Source: an uncultured Bacillaceae bacterium (GTDB taxonomy: Bacteria > Bacillota > Bacilli > Bacillales > Cytobacillaceae). Taken from it: a DNA stretch of 16,098 bases. Every line of letters starts with the position of its first letter. Positions within the stretch are counted from its first letter, which is position 1. Location of the stretch: the NCBI GenBank assembly GCA_937995745.1, contig CALKIU010000054.1, positions 1 to 16,098 on the forward strand. Direction: 5' to 3'. The notes under the pieces were generated by a model, which made no database searches, was not told where the DNA came from, and saw only the letters and a list, made by a program, of their open reading frames with translations. Shown here one piece after another: positions 5,682 to 13,488 of the stretch. The position numbers were made by a program, and so were the translations under genes.

Positions 5682-6770
5682 CTACCGCCACCATGTTTCT
5701 TGTTTTTTTCCGCCAAGCGTTTTTAACAGTACCGTTTCGCCGATTTTCGGGGTGATGAGGCGGACATGTCTTTTTTCCGCTTCTTTTAAGGCCCGTTCGA
5801 TTGGCTCGTCCCAGGCGTGCCGCGACAGCGTAAACGCTCCCCAGTGCATGAGCATCATCGTTTCTCCCTTCACATCCATATGCGCCTGCACCGATTGCTC
5901 CGGAATCATGTGCGAATGCGGCCAGCGTTCGTCATATTGGGCCCCCTCTATCAAAGCCAAATCAAAAGGCCCGTATTTTTCGCCAATCTCCTTAAAATGA
6001 TCGCCGTAACCCCCGTCGCCGCTGATATAGAGGCGGGCATTTTTCCCAAAAACAGCCCAGCCGCCCCACAGCGTTGAATTCCGGTTAAACAAGTTCCTCC
6101 CCGAAAAATGAATCGACGGCGTCAACGCCAAGGTCAAACCGTCAAACTCCGTTTCCTGCCACCAATTCAATTCCGTGATCTGTTCCCGGGGCACCCCCCA
6201 GCGGACAAGATGGGCGCCCACACCGAGCGGCACGAAAAAACGGCGGGTTTTGTCCTTTATTTTTTTCATAGACCGATAATCCAAATGATCGTAATGATCA
6301 TGGGTCAGCAGCACCGCATCAATCGGCGGCATTTCATCGATCAGACGCAACAAATCGCCGTTGAACCTCTTAATTTTTACAAACGACACCGGCGACGAAT
6401 TCGGCCCCAGCATCGGGTCAACGAGCAACTTTTTATTGTCAATGCTCAGCAAAAAAGCAGAATGGCCAAACCACGTCAAACTGTCTTCCCCGCTATTGAT
6501 TTTTTCCCAATCAACTTCGGCCGCCGGAAGGGGTTCAGGAGGAATCCGCTCCGAGCGTTCTGCCACGCGGTAATGGCCGCCCGGATTCGGTTTCTTGGGC
6601 TTATATGTATTCACAAATTTGCCGTCCGCATAATTGTCAAATTGGCTGTAATACTCTTTTTGCTCCTTGGTCGGATTCCCGCCGAACGCGGGGGCGAAAT
6701 TCATATATAAAGCCGCGACAATGACAAAAACAACCAGAAAAATAAACAGAAACTTAATAATTTTTCTCAT
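5682..6770 (-). CDS. Membrane-anchored metallo-beta-lactamase-fold hydrolase
   Basis: A 362-residue enzyme. An N-terminal signal-anchor (KIIKFLFIFLVVFVIVAALYM, about 3-23) places the rest outside the membrane. The MBL metal motif THDHYDH is at 156-162, with further ligands probably H221 (SIHFSG), D252 (SGDGGYGDH), and H309 (MLMHWGAF); H285/H287 (PHSHM) are typical of the UlaG/NAPE-PLD-like branch. These enzymes hydrolyse phosphodiesters or lactones, and the substrate here is unknown. The open frame extends to a GTG at 6794, but that codon has no ribosome-binding site. The ATG at 6770 is preceded by GGGAGGAG, although the spacing is short (3-4 nt). It is a single gene, closed by the hairpin 2 nt after its stop. 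Confidence 0.88.
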   Translation of the reverse strand: MRKIIKFLFIFLVVFVIVAALYMNFAPAFGGNPTKEQKEYYSQFDNYADGKFVNTYKPKKPNPGGHYRVAERSERIPPEPLPAAEVDWEKINSGEDSLTWFGHSAFLLSIDNKKLLVDPMLGPNSSPVSFVKIKRFNGDLLRLIDEMPPIDAVLLTHDHYDHLDYRSMKKIKDKTRRFFVPLGVGAHLVRWGVPREQITELNWWQETEFDGLTLALTPSIHFSGRNLFNRNSTLWGGWAVFGKNARLYISGDGGYGDHFKEIGEKYGPFDLALIEGAQYDERWPHSHMIPEQSVQAHMDVKGETMMLMHWGAFTLSRHAWDEPIERALKEAEKRHVRLITPKIGETVLLKTLGGKKQETWWR

Positions 6771-6893
6771 GCTCCTCCCTGCTTTTCTGCCCACTCAGGT
6801 TCAGAGTGAGGAAGTCCTTACTATCATTGTATCAAACGCATTGCCGCATAGCTAAATTTTCCCAATGCCGGGGCGCTTTGTTTTTTTGAAAAA

Positions 6894-6909
6894 GCGGCCA
6901 ATTGGCCGC
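6894..6909. repeat. Perfect 16-bp palindrome upstream of the hydrolase gene
   Basis: GCGGCCAATTGGCCGC is a perfect palindrome. On the minus strand it runs straight into TTTTTC, so it could end leftward transcription arriving from the repeat region, or be a protein-binding site upstream of the hydrolase gene. The two cannot be told apart from sequence. Confidence 0.5.
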
Positions 6910-7057
6910 CGTTTTGCTGTCCCAACCCTGTTGAGACAAATCCCCTTAAATCCTTTTCACAATATAATTATCTTCTCCGTATAATAAGCAGACAAAAGCT
7001 GTAATCGGGAATGGACGCTAAATTTATTGAAAATTTTTAAAAGACAGCCCAATCAGG

Positions 7058-7395
7058 ACAAACCGGACTTTGGTCCGGTTTGCTCTTTTTTCTATGCGTC
7101 TGTGTTGATGGGTTATGCGTCTAAAACAGGGGGCTATGCGTCTAGTTTTCATTTCTATCCGTCCCATTTCCAATCTTATGCGTCTAATTCACGACTCTAT
7201 GCGTTTTTTGAAAATTCTGAACCAAAATCAAGAAAAGGTGCTCCTGTCTATTAAGAACGAGACGCCGATTTATAGCAACTTAAATTTCAGACAAAGTTCC
7301 TTTTTTTCTCTGTTTCTCAGAAACGACGGGCCCCAAACAGCGGACTCTTTTCATTCTTTATCGTGTTCACCAATAATGAAGATATGAAAATCGGC
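7058..7395 (+). repeat. ~339-bp repeat unit A with six 21-bp subrepeats
   Basis: The unit opens with a terminator-like hairpin: AAACCGGAC (7060-7068), loop TTTG, GTCCGGTTT (7073-7081), then GCTCTTTTTT. TATGCGTC boxes then begin at 7093, 7114, 7135, 7156, 7177 and 7198, a strict 21-bp period (the fourth is TATCCGTC; the sixth is degenerate). A tail of about 175 bp follows (GACGCCGATTTA..., then a TCTGTTTCTCAGAAACGA hairpin). Because 21 is a multiple of three, a frame of YAS heptads is open here, but no ribosome-binding site supports translation. Confidence 0.85.
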
Positions 7396-7734
7396 ACAAA
7401 CCGGACTTTGGTCCGGTTTGCTCTTTTTCTATGCGTCTGTGTTGATGGGCTATGCGTCTAAAACAGGGGGCTATGCGTCTAGTTTTCATTTCTATCCGTC
7501 CCATTTCCAATCTTATGCGTCTAATTCACGACTCTATGCGTCTTTTGAAAATTCTGAACAACAAATTAAGAAAAAGGGCTCTATCTATTAAGGGCCAGAC
7601 ACCGATTTAAAGCTGATATTCTAGACAAAAGTTCCGATTTCTCTGGTTCACAGAAACGAGAGTCTCGGAACTTCGGACTTTTTCCTTCCCCAAAATTAAT
7701 GTTTCTCATCGAAAACGAACATTTTAAAATCGGC
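7396..7734 (+). repeat. ~339-bp repeat unit B with six 21-bp subrepeats
   Basis: The second copy lies 338 bp from unit A. The hairpin is at 7398-7419 and the boxes start at 7430, 7451, 7472, 7493, 7514 and 7535, again exactly 21 bp apart. The subrepeat block is nearly identical to that of unit A. The tail is more diverged but alignable (CTATTAAG..., CAGACACCGATTTA, then GGTTCACAGAAACGAG). Confidence 0.85.
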
Positions 7735-7895
7735 ACAAACCGGACTTGGTCCGGTTTGCTCTTTTTTCTATGCGTCTATTTTGAAAGGCTATGCGTCTAA
7801 AACAGGGTTCTATCCGTCCAGTTTTCGTTTCTATCCGTCCCATTTCCAAGCCTATGCGTCTAAATCAAGACTCTAAGCGTCTTTTGAAAATTCAG
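7735..7895 (+). repeat. Truncated repeat unit C with six 21-bp subrepeats
   Basis: The third copy starts 339 bp after unit B. Its hairpin (7737-7757) has one base less in the loop. Boxes start at 7769, 7790, 7811, 7832, 7853 and 7874, still exactly 21 bp apart, with more TATCCGTC variants. The tail of units A and B is missing; the sequence instead passes into the ppdK terminator region. Confidence 0.8.
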
Positions 7896-7941
7896 ACACA
7901 TAAACCCATTGTCCGGAATCTCACCACGTTGCCTGTTTTCA

Positions 7942-7977
7942 AGAAAAATCGGGCCGAGCAAATATGCTCGGCCCGAT
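7942..7977 (-). terminator. Intrinsic terminator downstream of ppdK
   Basis: Perfect 12-bp arms ATCGGGCCGAGC (7948-7959) and GCTCGGCCCGAT (7966-7977) surround AAATAT. On the minus strand they are followed by TTTTTCTT. This is the first strong terminator after the ppdK stop, implying a 3' untranslated region of about 205 nt. Confidence 0.85.
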
Positions 7978-8117
7978 GTTCGCTTCTGATAATAGATTGA
8001 TAGTCTTGCCGCATCATCCCTGCCGCGCGTTTTTCTTTCACGCCAATTTAGTCAACATAACCGCAGTTGACGGCCGAGTCCCATCCATAGTCCATCCACC
8101 GTGCCGTCAAGTTTTCC

Positions 8118-8145
8118 ATTTTACCGGGGGCTCTTCGTTCGTCAA
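8118..8145 (-). promoter_or_regulatory. Possible promoter inside the ppdK 3' region
   Basis: On the minus strand, TTGACG (8140-8145) and TAAAAT (8118-8123) are separated by 16 bp, just after the ppdK stop. A transcript from here to the terminator at 7942 would be about 165 nt with no convincing ORF, so a small RNA is possible. The evidence is only the promoter-like pair and the terminator. Confidence 0.3.
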
Positions 8146-8182
8146 CCCATCGGCCGGTTTTCCTTTTTACAAGCGGTTAAAA

Positions 8183-10858
8183 TCACTCCGCGTTAGACGG
8201 CACAGGGCGCTCTCTGTTCCTTTCATTTCTGATCGTGGCCTGGGCGGCGGCCAACCTGGCGAGCGGCACCCGGTACGGGGAGCAGCTTACGTAGTCCAGT
8301 CCGGTCACGTAGCAAAATTCAATCGATCTCTTTTCGCCGCCGTGTTCGCCGCAAATGCCCGTTTTCAAATCGGGGTTTGCCGCGCGGCCCAATTTTACGC
8401 CCGTTTCCACGAGTTTGCCGACGCCGTCCCGGTCCAGTACGGCGAACGGGTTGTCGGGAAGGATCTTCGTGTCTGTATAATGCTGCAAAAACTTGCCTTC
8501 CGCGTCGTCGCGGCTGAACCCGAACGTCGTTTGCGTCAAGTCGTTCGTGCCGAATGAGAAAAAGTCGGCTTCGGCGGCAATTTGATCGGCGGTCAAAGCG
8601 GCGCGGGGAAGTTCAATCATCGTTCCGAGCAAATAAGGAATGTCCACGCCCCGCTCCTTCTGCACCTCGGCCGCAACCTCCGCGACCAACCGGCGCATTG
8701 CCCGCAGTTCGTTCACATGGCCGACCAGCGGAATCATGATTTCCGGCCGCACTTCGATGCCCTTTTCCAACACATTGGCCGCCGCATGGAATATGGCCCG
8801 GGCCTGCATTTCGTAAATTTCCGGATAGAGCATTCCCAGACGGCAGCCGCGCAGGCCGAGCATCGGGTTAAATTCTTCCAGCTGGCGCACTTTCCTGAGC
8901 AATTGTCTTTTTTCTGCAAGCTCCGGCGAATCGGGTGCCGTCAGCTCCAACTTGGTTACTTCCACGAGCAATTCTTCTTTGTCGGGCAAAAACTCATGAA
9001 GCGGCGGGTCCAGCAAGCGAATCGTCACCGGGCGGCCGTTCATCGCCTCAAAAATGCCCGTAAAATCGGTCTCCTGCATCGGCTGCAGTTCCGCCAAAGC
9101 GGCCAGGCGCTCGTCAGCGGATGCGGCCAAAATCATCTTCTGCACGATTGGCAGCCGCTCCGGATTCATGAACATATGCTCCGTGCGGCAGAGGCCGATG
9201 CCTTCCGCCCCGAATTCAAAAGCTTTGCGCGCGTCGGCCGGGGTGTCCGCATTGGCCCGCACGCCCATGTTCCGTTCCTCGTCGGCCCATTGCAGCAAGG
9301 TGCGGAATTCTTCGGACAGCTCCGGCTCAATCGTCGGAATTTCGCCGAGCATAATTTCCCCGGTGGAACCGTCGATGGTGATCGTATCCCCGTGCTTCAC
9401 CGTTTTGCCGTCGACAACGAATTGTTTCTTTTGCAGATCGATCTTGATCGCTTCGCAGCCGCACACACACGGTTTGCCCATGCCCCGGGCCACAACGGCC
9501 GCATGGCTCGTCATGCCTCCGCGGCTTGTGATGACGCCTTGGGAGGCGACGATGCCGTGAATGTCATCGGGCGTCGTTTCCGGACGGACAAGGATGACCT
9601 TTTTCCCTTCGCTGCCGAGCAGTTCCGCTTCATCGGCGTCAAATACAACCCGTCCCGTGGCCGCTCCCGGAGAAGCAGGCAGCCCTTTCGCGAGAACGGT
9701 GCGGGGCTTGGCGTCATCAATGCGGCGGTGGAGGAGCTGATTGAGCTGATCGGGATCCACGCGGAGGATGGCTGTTTTTTTATCAATAATCCCTTCCTCC
9801 ACCATATCGACCGCGATGCGGACTGCCGCTTGGGCCGTTCTTTTCCCGGCGCGGGTTTGCAAAATGTAAAGCTTGCCGCGTTCGACCGTGAATTCAATGT
9901 CTTGCATGTCTTTGTAATGGCGCTCGAGACGTTCGCACACTTCCTTGAACCGGGCGAAAACGGCGGGCATTTCCCGTTCAAGGGCGGCTATCGGCTGCGG
10001 GGTGCGGATGCCGGCGACGACGTCCTCGCCCTGGGCGTTGAGCAAATATTCGCCGTAAAGCTCCGGTTCGCCGGTGGACGGGTTGCGGGTGAAAGCGACG
10101 CCGGTGCCGGAATCTTCCCCCATGTTGCCGAACACCATGCTTTGCACGTTGACGGCCGTGCCGAGATGGTCGGGGATCTTGTTCAAGCGGCGGTAAACGA
10201 CGGCCCGCGGGTTGTTCCACGATTCAAACACCGCCTGGATGGCCAGAAAGAGCTGCTCTTCCGGATCCTGGGGGAACATTTTTTTCGTGTGTTTTTTTAC
10301 AATGCGCTTGTATTCGGCAATCACTTCCTGCCAGTCGTCGGCCGTCAGCTCAGGGTCCTGGCTGTAGCCTTTTTGTTTTCGGAATTTTCCTAAAAATCCT
10401 TCGAATAAATAATGCTCGACTTTCAAGACGACATCGGCGAACATTTGGATGAAACGGCGGTAGGAATCGTAGGCGAAGCGCGGGTTGCCCGTCAGTTTGG
10501 CCAGGCCGGCCGCCGTTTCGTCGTTCATGCCGAGATTGAGAATGGTGTCCATCATTCCCGGCATGGAAAAAACCGCCCCGGAACGGACGGAAACAAGGAG
10601 AGGATTGGCTGCATCGCCGAGACGTTTCCGTGTTTTCTTTTCCAGTTCCCGCAGCGCTTCGTACACTTGGGTTCTGATTTCCGGAGAAATTGTTTGACCG
10701 CTTTCAAAATATGTATGGCACGCTTCCGTTGAAATGGTGAATCCGGGGGGAACGGGGAGGCCGATATTGGTCATTTCGGCGAGATTGGCCCCTTTTCCGC
10801 CCAACAGTTCCCGCATTTGGCCGTTCCCTTCTTCAAACAGGTAAACGTATTTTTTCAT
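8183..10858 (-). CDS. ppdK: Pyruvate, phosphate dikinase
   Basis: Interconverts pyruvate, ATP and Pi with PEP, AMP and PPi in the cytosol, a gluconeogenic or PPi-linked glycolytic step. The 891 residues fit the bacterial enzyme (about 870-890). Domains in order: N-terminal ATP-binding domain (GGKGANLAEM, 20-29; VRSGAVFSMPGMMDT, 91-105), the swivelling phosphohistidine domain with TSRGGMTSHAAVVARG (catalytic His452; Thr450 is the expected regulatory site of PpsR), and the C-terminal PEP/pyruvate barrel with GLCRTEHMF, FSFGTNDLTQTTFGFSRDD and GICGEHGG (catalytic Cys836). All key residues are present. The ATG follows GGGGAGGA by about 9 nt, and the gene begins only 3 nt after the ppsR stop, so the two should be co-transcribed and translationally coupled. 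Confidence 0.98.
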   Translation of the reverse strand: MKKYVYLFEEGNGQMRELLGGKGANLAEMTNIGLPVPPGFTISTEACHTYFESGQTISPEIRTQVYEALRELEKKTRKRLGDAANPLLVSVRSGAVFSMPGMMDTILNLGMNDETAAGLAKLTGNPRFAYDSYRRFIQMFADVVLKVEHYLFEGFLGKFRKQKGYSQDPELTADDWQEVIAEYKRIVKKHTKKMFPQDPEEQLFLAIQAVFESWNNPRAVVYRRLNKIPDHLGTAVNVQSMVFGNMGEDSGTGVAFTRNPSTGEPELYGEYLLNAQGEDVVAGIRTPQPIAALEREMPAVFARFKEVCERLERHYKDMQDIEFTVERGKLYILQTRAGKRTAQAAVRIAVDMVEEGIIDKKTAILRVDPDQLNQLLHRRIDDAKPRTVLAKGLPASPGAATGRVVFDADEAELLGSEGKKVILVRPETTPDDIHGIVASQGVITSRGGMTSHAAVVARGMGKPCVCGCEAIKIDLQKKQFVVDGKTVKHGDTITIDGSTGEIMLGEIPTIEPELSEEFRTLLQWADEERNMGVRANADTPADARKAFEFGAEGIGLCRTEHMFMNPERLPIVQKMILAASADERLAALAELQPMQETDFTGIFEAMNGRPVTIRLLDPPLHEFLPDKEELLVEVTKLELTAPDSPELAEKRQLLRKVRQLEEFNPMLGLRGCRLGMLYPEIYEMQARAIFHAAANVLEKGIEVRPEIMIPLVGHVNELRAMRRLVAEVAAEVQKERGVDIPYLLGTMIELPRAALTADQIAAEADFFSFGTNDLTQTTFGFSRDDAEGKFLQHYTDTKILPDNPFAVLDRDGVGKLVETGVKLGRAANPDLKTGICGEHGGEKRSIEFCYVTGLDYVSCSPYRVPLARLAAAQATIRNERNRERPVPSNAE

Positions 10859-10861
10859 CGC

Positions 10862-11674
10862 TTAATTCCTCCCCTTTTGCAAAACGTTTAATATATAATC
10901 GGCTGTTTCCTCAATGGCCCGGTTTGTGACGTCGACAATCGGGCAGCCGATTTTTTTCATGATTTTTTCCGCATAATCCAGTTCCTCCAGAATGCGTTCG
11001 TAGCTGGCGTAGTTGGCGTTGGACACCAAACCGAGGTTCTTCAGGCGCTCTTTGCGGATGGCATTGAGTTTTTCCGGCGAAATGACGAGCCCGACGCACT
11101 TGTCCCGCGGGATTTGGAACAATTCCTCCGGGGGGTTGACTTCCGGGACGAGCGGCACGTTGGCCACCTTGTAGCGTTTGTGCGCCAAATACATGGACAA
11201 CGGCGTTTTCGATGTCCGCGACACGCCGATGAGGACGATGTCAGCCCGGAGAAGCCCGCGCGGGTCGCGGCCGTCGTCATATTTGACGGCAAATTCGATG
11301 GCGTCAATTTTGCGGAAATAGTCCTCGTCGAGCTGGCGCAGCAGCTTCGGTTTGTAATGCGGTTCTTTTCCAAAAGTCGTTGAAAATGCCTGGATCAGCG
11401 GATTCAGGAGATCGACGACCGTCACGTTCTCTTCTTTGGCGCGGCGGTCCAAATATTCTTTCAATTTCGGCACTACGATGGTGTAAGCGATAATGGAAGG
11501 TGTTTGTTTGGCCATGTAGATGATGTCTTCGATGTCGTCAAAATCTTCCACATATGAATTGCGGCGGATGTCCACGTAACCGCCGTTGAATTGCGTTGCT
11601 ACGGCCTTGACTACAAATTCTGCGGTCTCGCCGACCGAGTCGGAAACAATGTAGACAATGTGTTTATCTCCCAA
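10862..11674 (-). CDS. ppsR: PPDK regulatory protein, bifunctional kinase/pyrophosphorylase
   Basis: This DUF299-family protein (B. subtilis YqfL is the orthologue) inactivates PPDK by ADP-dependent phosphorylation of the threonine near the catalytic histidine and reactivates it by Pi-dependent dephosphorylation. The 270 residues match the family. Diagnostic segments are the N-terminal IVYIVSDSVGETAE (6-19), the P-loop GVSRTSKTPLSMYLAHK (150-166), and VDVTNRAIEETA near the C-terminus. Translation must begin at TTG (11674): an in-frame TAG lies 3 nt upstream, and the family's conserved N-terminus begins right after it; AAGGAAG lies about 11 nt before. It is followed immediately by its target gene ppdK. 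The upstream neighbour is ccpN, but ~690 bp of repeat DNA separates them. Confidence 0.96.
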   Translation of the reverse strand: MGDKHIVYIVSDSVGETAEFVVKAVATQFNGGYVDIRRNSYVEDFDDIEDIIYMAKQTPSIIAYTIVVPKLKEYLDRRAKEENVTVVDLLNPLIQAFSTTFGKEPHYKPKLLRQLDEDYFRKIDAIEFAVKYDDGRDPRGLLRADIVLIGVSRTSKTPLSMYLAHKRYKVANVPLVPEVNPPEELFQIPRDKCVGLVISPEKLNAIRKERLKNLGLVSNANYASYERILEELDYAEKIMKKIGCPIVDVTNRAIEETADYILNVLQKGRN

Positions 11675-12026
11675 AACCTAGTTCACTTCCTTTGGAGGTT
11701 ATTTTTCTGGTGAGATGAATACGTTGGGGAAAAATTGCACAGAACGTCTTCCCGGGTGATTGGTGAAATCGGGCCGGTGCGTGGTTCCGGGGCGTGTCGG
11801 CGATGCATGGTTCCGGCGGGTGTTGGCGGTGTTCGGTATTATTATTCATCCCCGCTCGTTCGCCCGGCTTGCACGGAGCTTTTTGTTCGGGCGCTCCCCT
11901 ATTACCGGGTTTCGGTTCATTTTCCGCTCCAGTTTTCCAGCGCCGTTTTTTCAGTGCACATTCCGCCCGGCTTGACCGGCGAGCTTTTACTACCATTCAC
12001 CCAATCCGCGCATTTCTAAAAGCACT

Positions 12027-12325
12027 TTGCCGGCCGTTTTTTGGCGCGCCTTATCGGTCCGTTTTTTCGATGTTCCTTGCCCGTTCGCTTTTCCGGCGCC
12101 TGACCGGACCACTTTTTTTGATGCATCATGCCGGCTCGCTTTTTCGATGGACTTTACCGGCTCGCTTTTCCGCTCCGTCTTACCGAAGCGCTTTTCTATT
12201 CTGATTTGCCGGACCACTTTTTCGGTGCATCTTCACGGCTCACCTTTTCAATGCGCCTTATCCGCTCGCTTTTTCGATGCATCTTGCCGGACACTTATTC
12301 ATTCCGCTTTGCCGGATCGCTCTTC
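12027..12325. repeat. 26-bp-period tandem array between ccpN and ppsR
   Basis: About twelve degenerate units share a core like TTGCCGGCTCGCTTTTTCGATG. Taking the first C of the CCGG box, units fall near 12030, 12054, 12080, 12104, 12131, 12157, 12183, 12209, 12235, 12261, 12287 and 12312, so six successive steps in the middle are 26 bp. More decayed copies seem to extend left to about 11905. Each unit is a GC-rich box plus a T-run. The long plus-strand frames here have no ribosome-binding site. The array occupies what is normally a short ccpN-ppsR junction. Confidence 0.8.
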
Positions 12326-12359
12326 CCATTCCCCTTTTTCTACGCACTTTTCCGAACGT

Positions 12360-13001
12360 TCAATCTTCTCCGCCCAGTTCAACGAACGCTTTGGCAATCG
12401 TCGTCTTCGTCACCCGCCCGATCACCTCGAACCTGTTTTTGTCGTCTTCCGCTTCTTTCACGACGGGCAAAGAGTCCACATGGTGTTCAACCATCTTCCT
12501 TGCCGCTTCAATCAACGGCTCTTCCGGACGGATGGTGACAATATTGGGCATCCGCGTCATAATCACGCTTACCGGGAGCTTCTGCAAATCCTGATTGCCA
12601 ATCGCCGCCCTGAGCAAGTCTTTCCGGGAAATGACCCCCGCCAAATATCCGTCGTCATCGACGGCGTAAATCGTGCCCACATCGTTCAGAAAAATCTGCA
12701 CAATCGCATCATAAACGGAATCCGAATGTTTCACAACGATCGGATGGCCTTTATACTCTTTCACAAGAGGCTGCTTGAGCCAATCTTTAAACGGTTCCGT
12801 ATGGTCGCCTTTATAGTAATAGCCCACATTCGGCCTCGCCTCAAGCGTTCCGACCATCGTCAGGATGGCAAAATCCGGCCGGAGCGTGGCCCGTGTCAAA
12901 GACAGCCTTTCAGCAATTTCCTTGCCCGAAATGGGCCCTTCTTCTTTCACAATTTTCACTATTTGCTGCTGCCTTTTGGTCAGTTTTATAAAAACCACCA
13001 C
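12360..13001 (-). CDS. ccpN: CcpN-type transcriptional repressor
   Basis: CcpN represses gluconeogenic genes (gapB and pckA in B. subtilis) during glycolytic growth. The 213 residues fit the family. An N-terminal winged HTH (LTKRQQQIVKIVKEEGPISGKEIAERLSLTRATLRPD, about 7-43, then GTLEARPNVGYYY) is followed by two CBS domains (about 87-132 and 145-205), which in B. subtilis CcpN bind nucleotides. The start is uncertain: GTG at 13001 or 12998, with AAGGGTGG overlapping or immediately preceding it. No better alternative is visible and the N-terminus aligns with the family. It has its own promoter region upstream and lies in the same direction as ppsR-ppdK, but the intervening array makes a single transcript less certain. 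Confidence 0.93.
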   Translation of the reverse strand: MVVFIKLTKRQQQIVKIVKEEGPISGKEIAERLSLTRATLRPDFAILTMVGTLEARPNVGYYYKGDHTEPFKDWLKQPLVKEYKGHPIVVKHSDSVYDAIVQIFLNDVGTIYAVDDDGYLAGVISRKDLLRAAIGNQDLQKLPVSVIMTRMPNIVTIRPEEPLIEAARKMVEHHVDSLPVVKEAEDDKNRFEVIGRVTKTTIAKAFVELGGED

Positions 13002-13006
13002 CCTTC

Positions 13007-13038
13007 AGCAAGTAAACATGTTACACATTTCACTTGCT
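13007..13038. promoter_or_regulatory. Inverted repeat in the ccpN leader
   Basis: AGCAAGT (13007-13013) and ACTTGCT (13032-13038) are exact inverted repeats, with partly matching inner sequence (ACATG/ACAT). The element is a few nucleotides upstream of the ccpN ribosome-binding site. It may be an mRNA hairpin affecting translation or an operator. Confidence 0.45.
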
Positions 13039-13048
13039 TGGCAATTTT

Positions 13049-13081
13049 TTATACCCTCAACCACGCAATTGTGTTATACCC
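13049..13081. promoter_or_regulatory. Paired TTATACCC boxes, possible CcpN sites
   Basis: TTATACCC occurs at 13049-13056 and 13074-13081, 25 bp apart. The outer box extends to TGTGTTATACC (13070-13080), which fits 10 of 11 positions of the CcpN consensus I recall, TRTGHYATAYW. The pair sits just downstream of the probable ccpN promoter, so CcpN could repress its own gene. Confidence 0.4.
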
Positions 13082-13091
13082 TTATTTATAT

Positions 13092-13119
13092 AGTATAATA
13101 CATTTAACCAATTAGCCAA
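13092..13119 (-). promoter_or_regulatory. Possible ccpN promoter
   Basis: On the minus strand, TTGGCT (13114-13119) and TATACT (13092-13097) are separated by 16 bp, in a very AT-rich stretch. This predicts a transcript starting near 13085 with an ~85-nt leader that includes the paired boxes and the inverted repeat. Confidence 0.45.
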
Positions 13120-13155
13120 GCGTTTTTGCTGTCATTTTTCGTCAAAATCTTGTTT

Positions 13156-13243
13156 CATTTCCCAAAATTCGAATTCCCTGGGCGGACCATCTCCCAAGCC
13201 GGCATATCATTTCCCGGCGATCAGAGCATTTCCCGGGCAATTA
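13156..13243. repeat. Short CATTTCCC array, ~20-bp period
   Basis: CATTTCCC-like boxes start at 13156, 13171 (GAATTCCC), 13188 (CATCTCCC), 13208 and 13227. The last three are 20 and 19 bp apart, while the first two are closer. It is a weaker member of the same kind of short-period array seen elsewhere. No convincing gene is visible from 13120 to 13488; the frames present lack ribosome-binding sites. Confidence 0.4.
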
Positions 13244-13488
13244 TTTTTGATCGTTGTCGAAAAAATGGACAGACGGCCCGAGTGAGCCAGGGGTGACGTT
13301 TTGCGGCGCCGGGCCTGAGATGGCAAAATGAACATTCTCCGGGAAGGCGGACACGCCGGCAAAGATGCGAAAAAAAAATCGGCGGGATGACCCGGCCGAA
13401 CCAAGATGGGGATGAATGGGGAAGACATTGATTCTTTCTAATGGAGAAGAAATGGGGAAGGCATTCGCCTTTGCGATTGAGGGGTAAG

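Noticed and set aside
6108..6710. 200-codon plus-strand ORF
   Set aside because: Antisense to the MBL-fold hydrolase, whose metal-binding motifs prove the minus-strand frame.
7027..7254. Heptad YAS repeat protein from the 21-bp array
   Set aside because: The open frame follows from a 21-bp period. The copies are followed by stops, no ribosome-binding site is seen, and a terminator hairpin is inside the putative gene.
7093..7895. CRISPR array
   Set aside because: A conserved box of 8-10 bp with an 11-13-bp spacer is far too short for CRISPR repeats and spacers, the spacers are shared between units, and no cas gene is present.
8048..8119. 23-residue minus-strand ORF after ppdK (starts MENLTARW)
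   Set aside because: No Shine-Dalgarno sequence, and its ATG overlaps the candidate -10, so it would not be in the predicted transcript.
8582..10393. 603-codon plus-strand ORF
   Set aside because: It is exactly antisense to ppdK, whose conserved catalytic motifs are all on the minus strand. Long antisense frames are usual in GC-rich genes, and no ribosome-binding site or family features are present.
12027..13115. 362-codon plus-strand ORF
   Set aside because: It runs through the 26-bp array and antisense to ccpN. The repeated Phe/Arg/Ser-rich composition reflects the array, not a protein.
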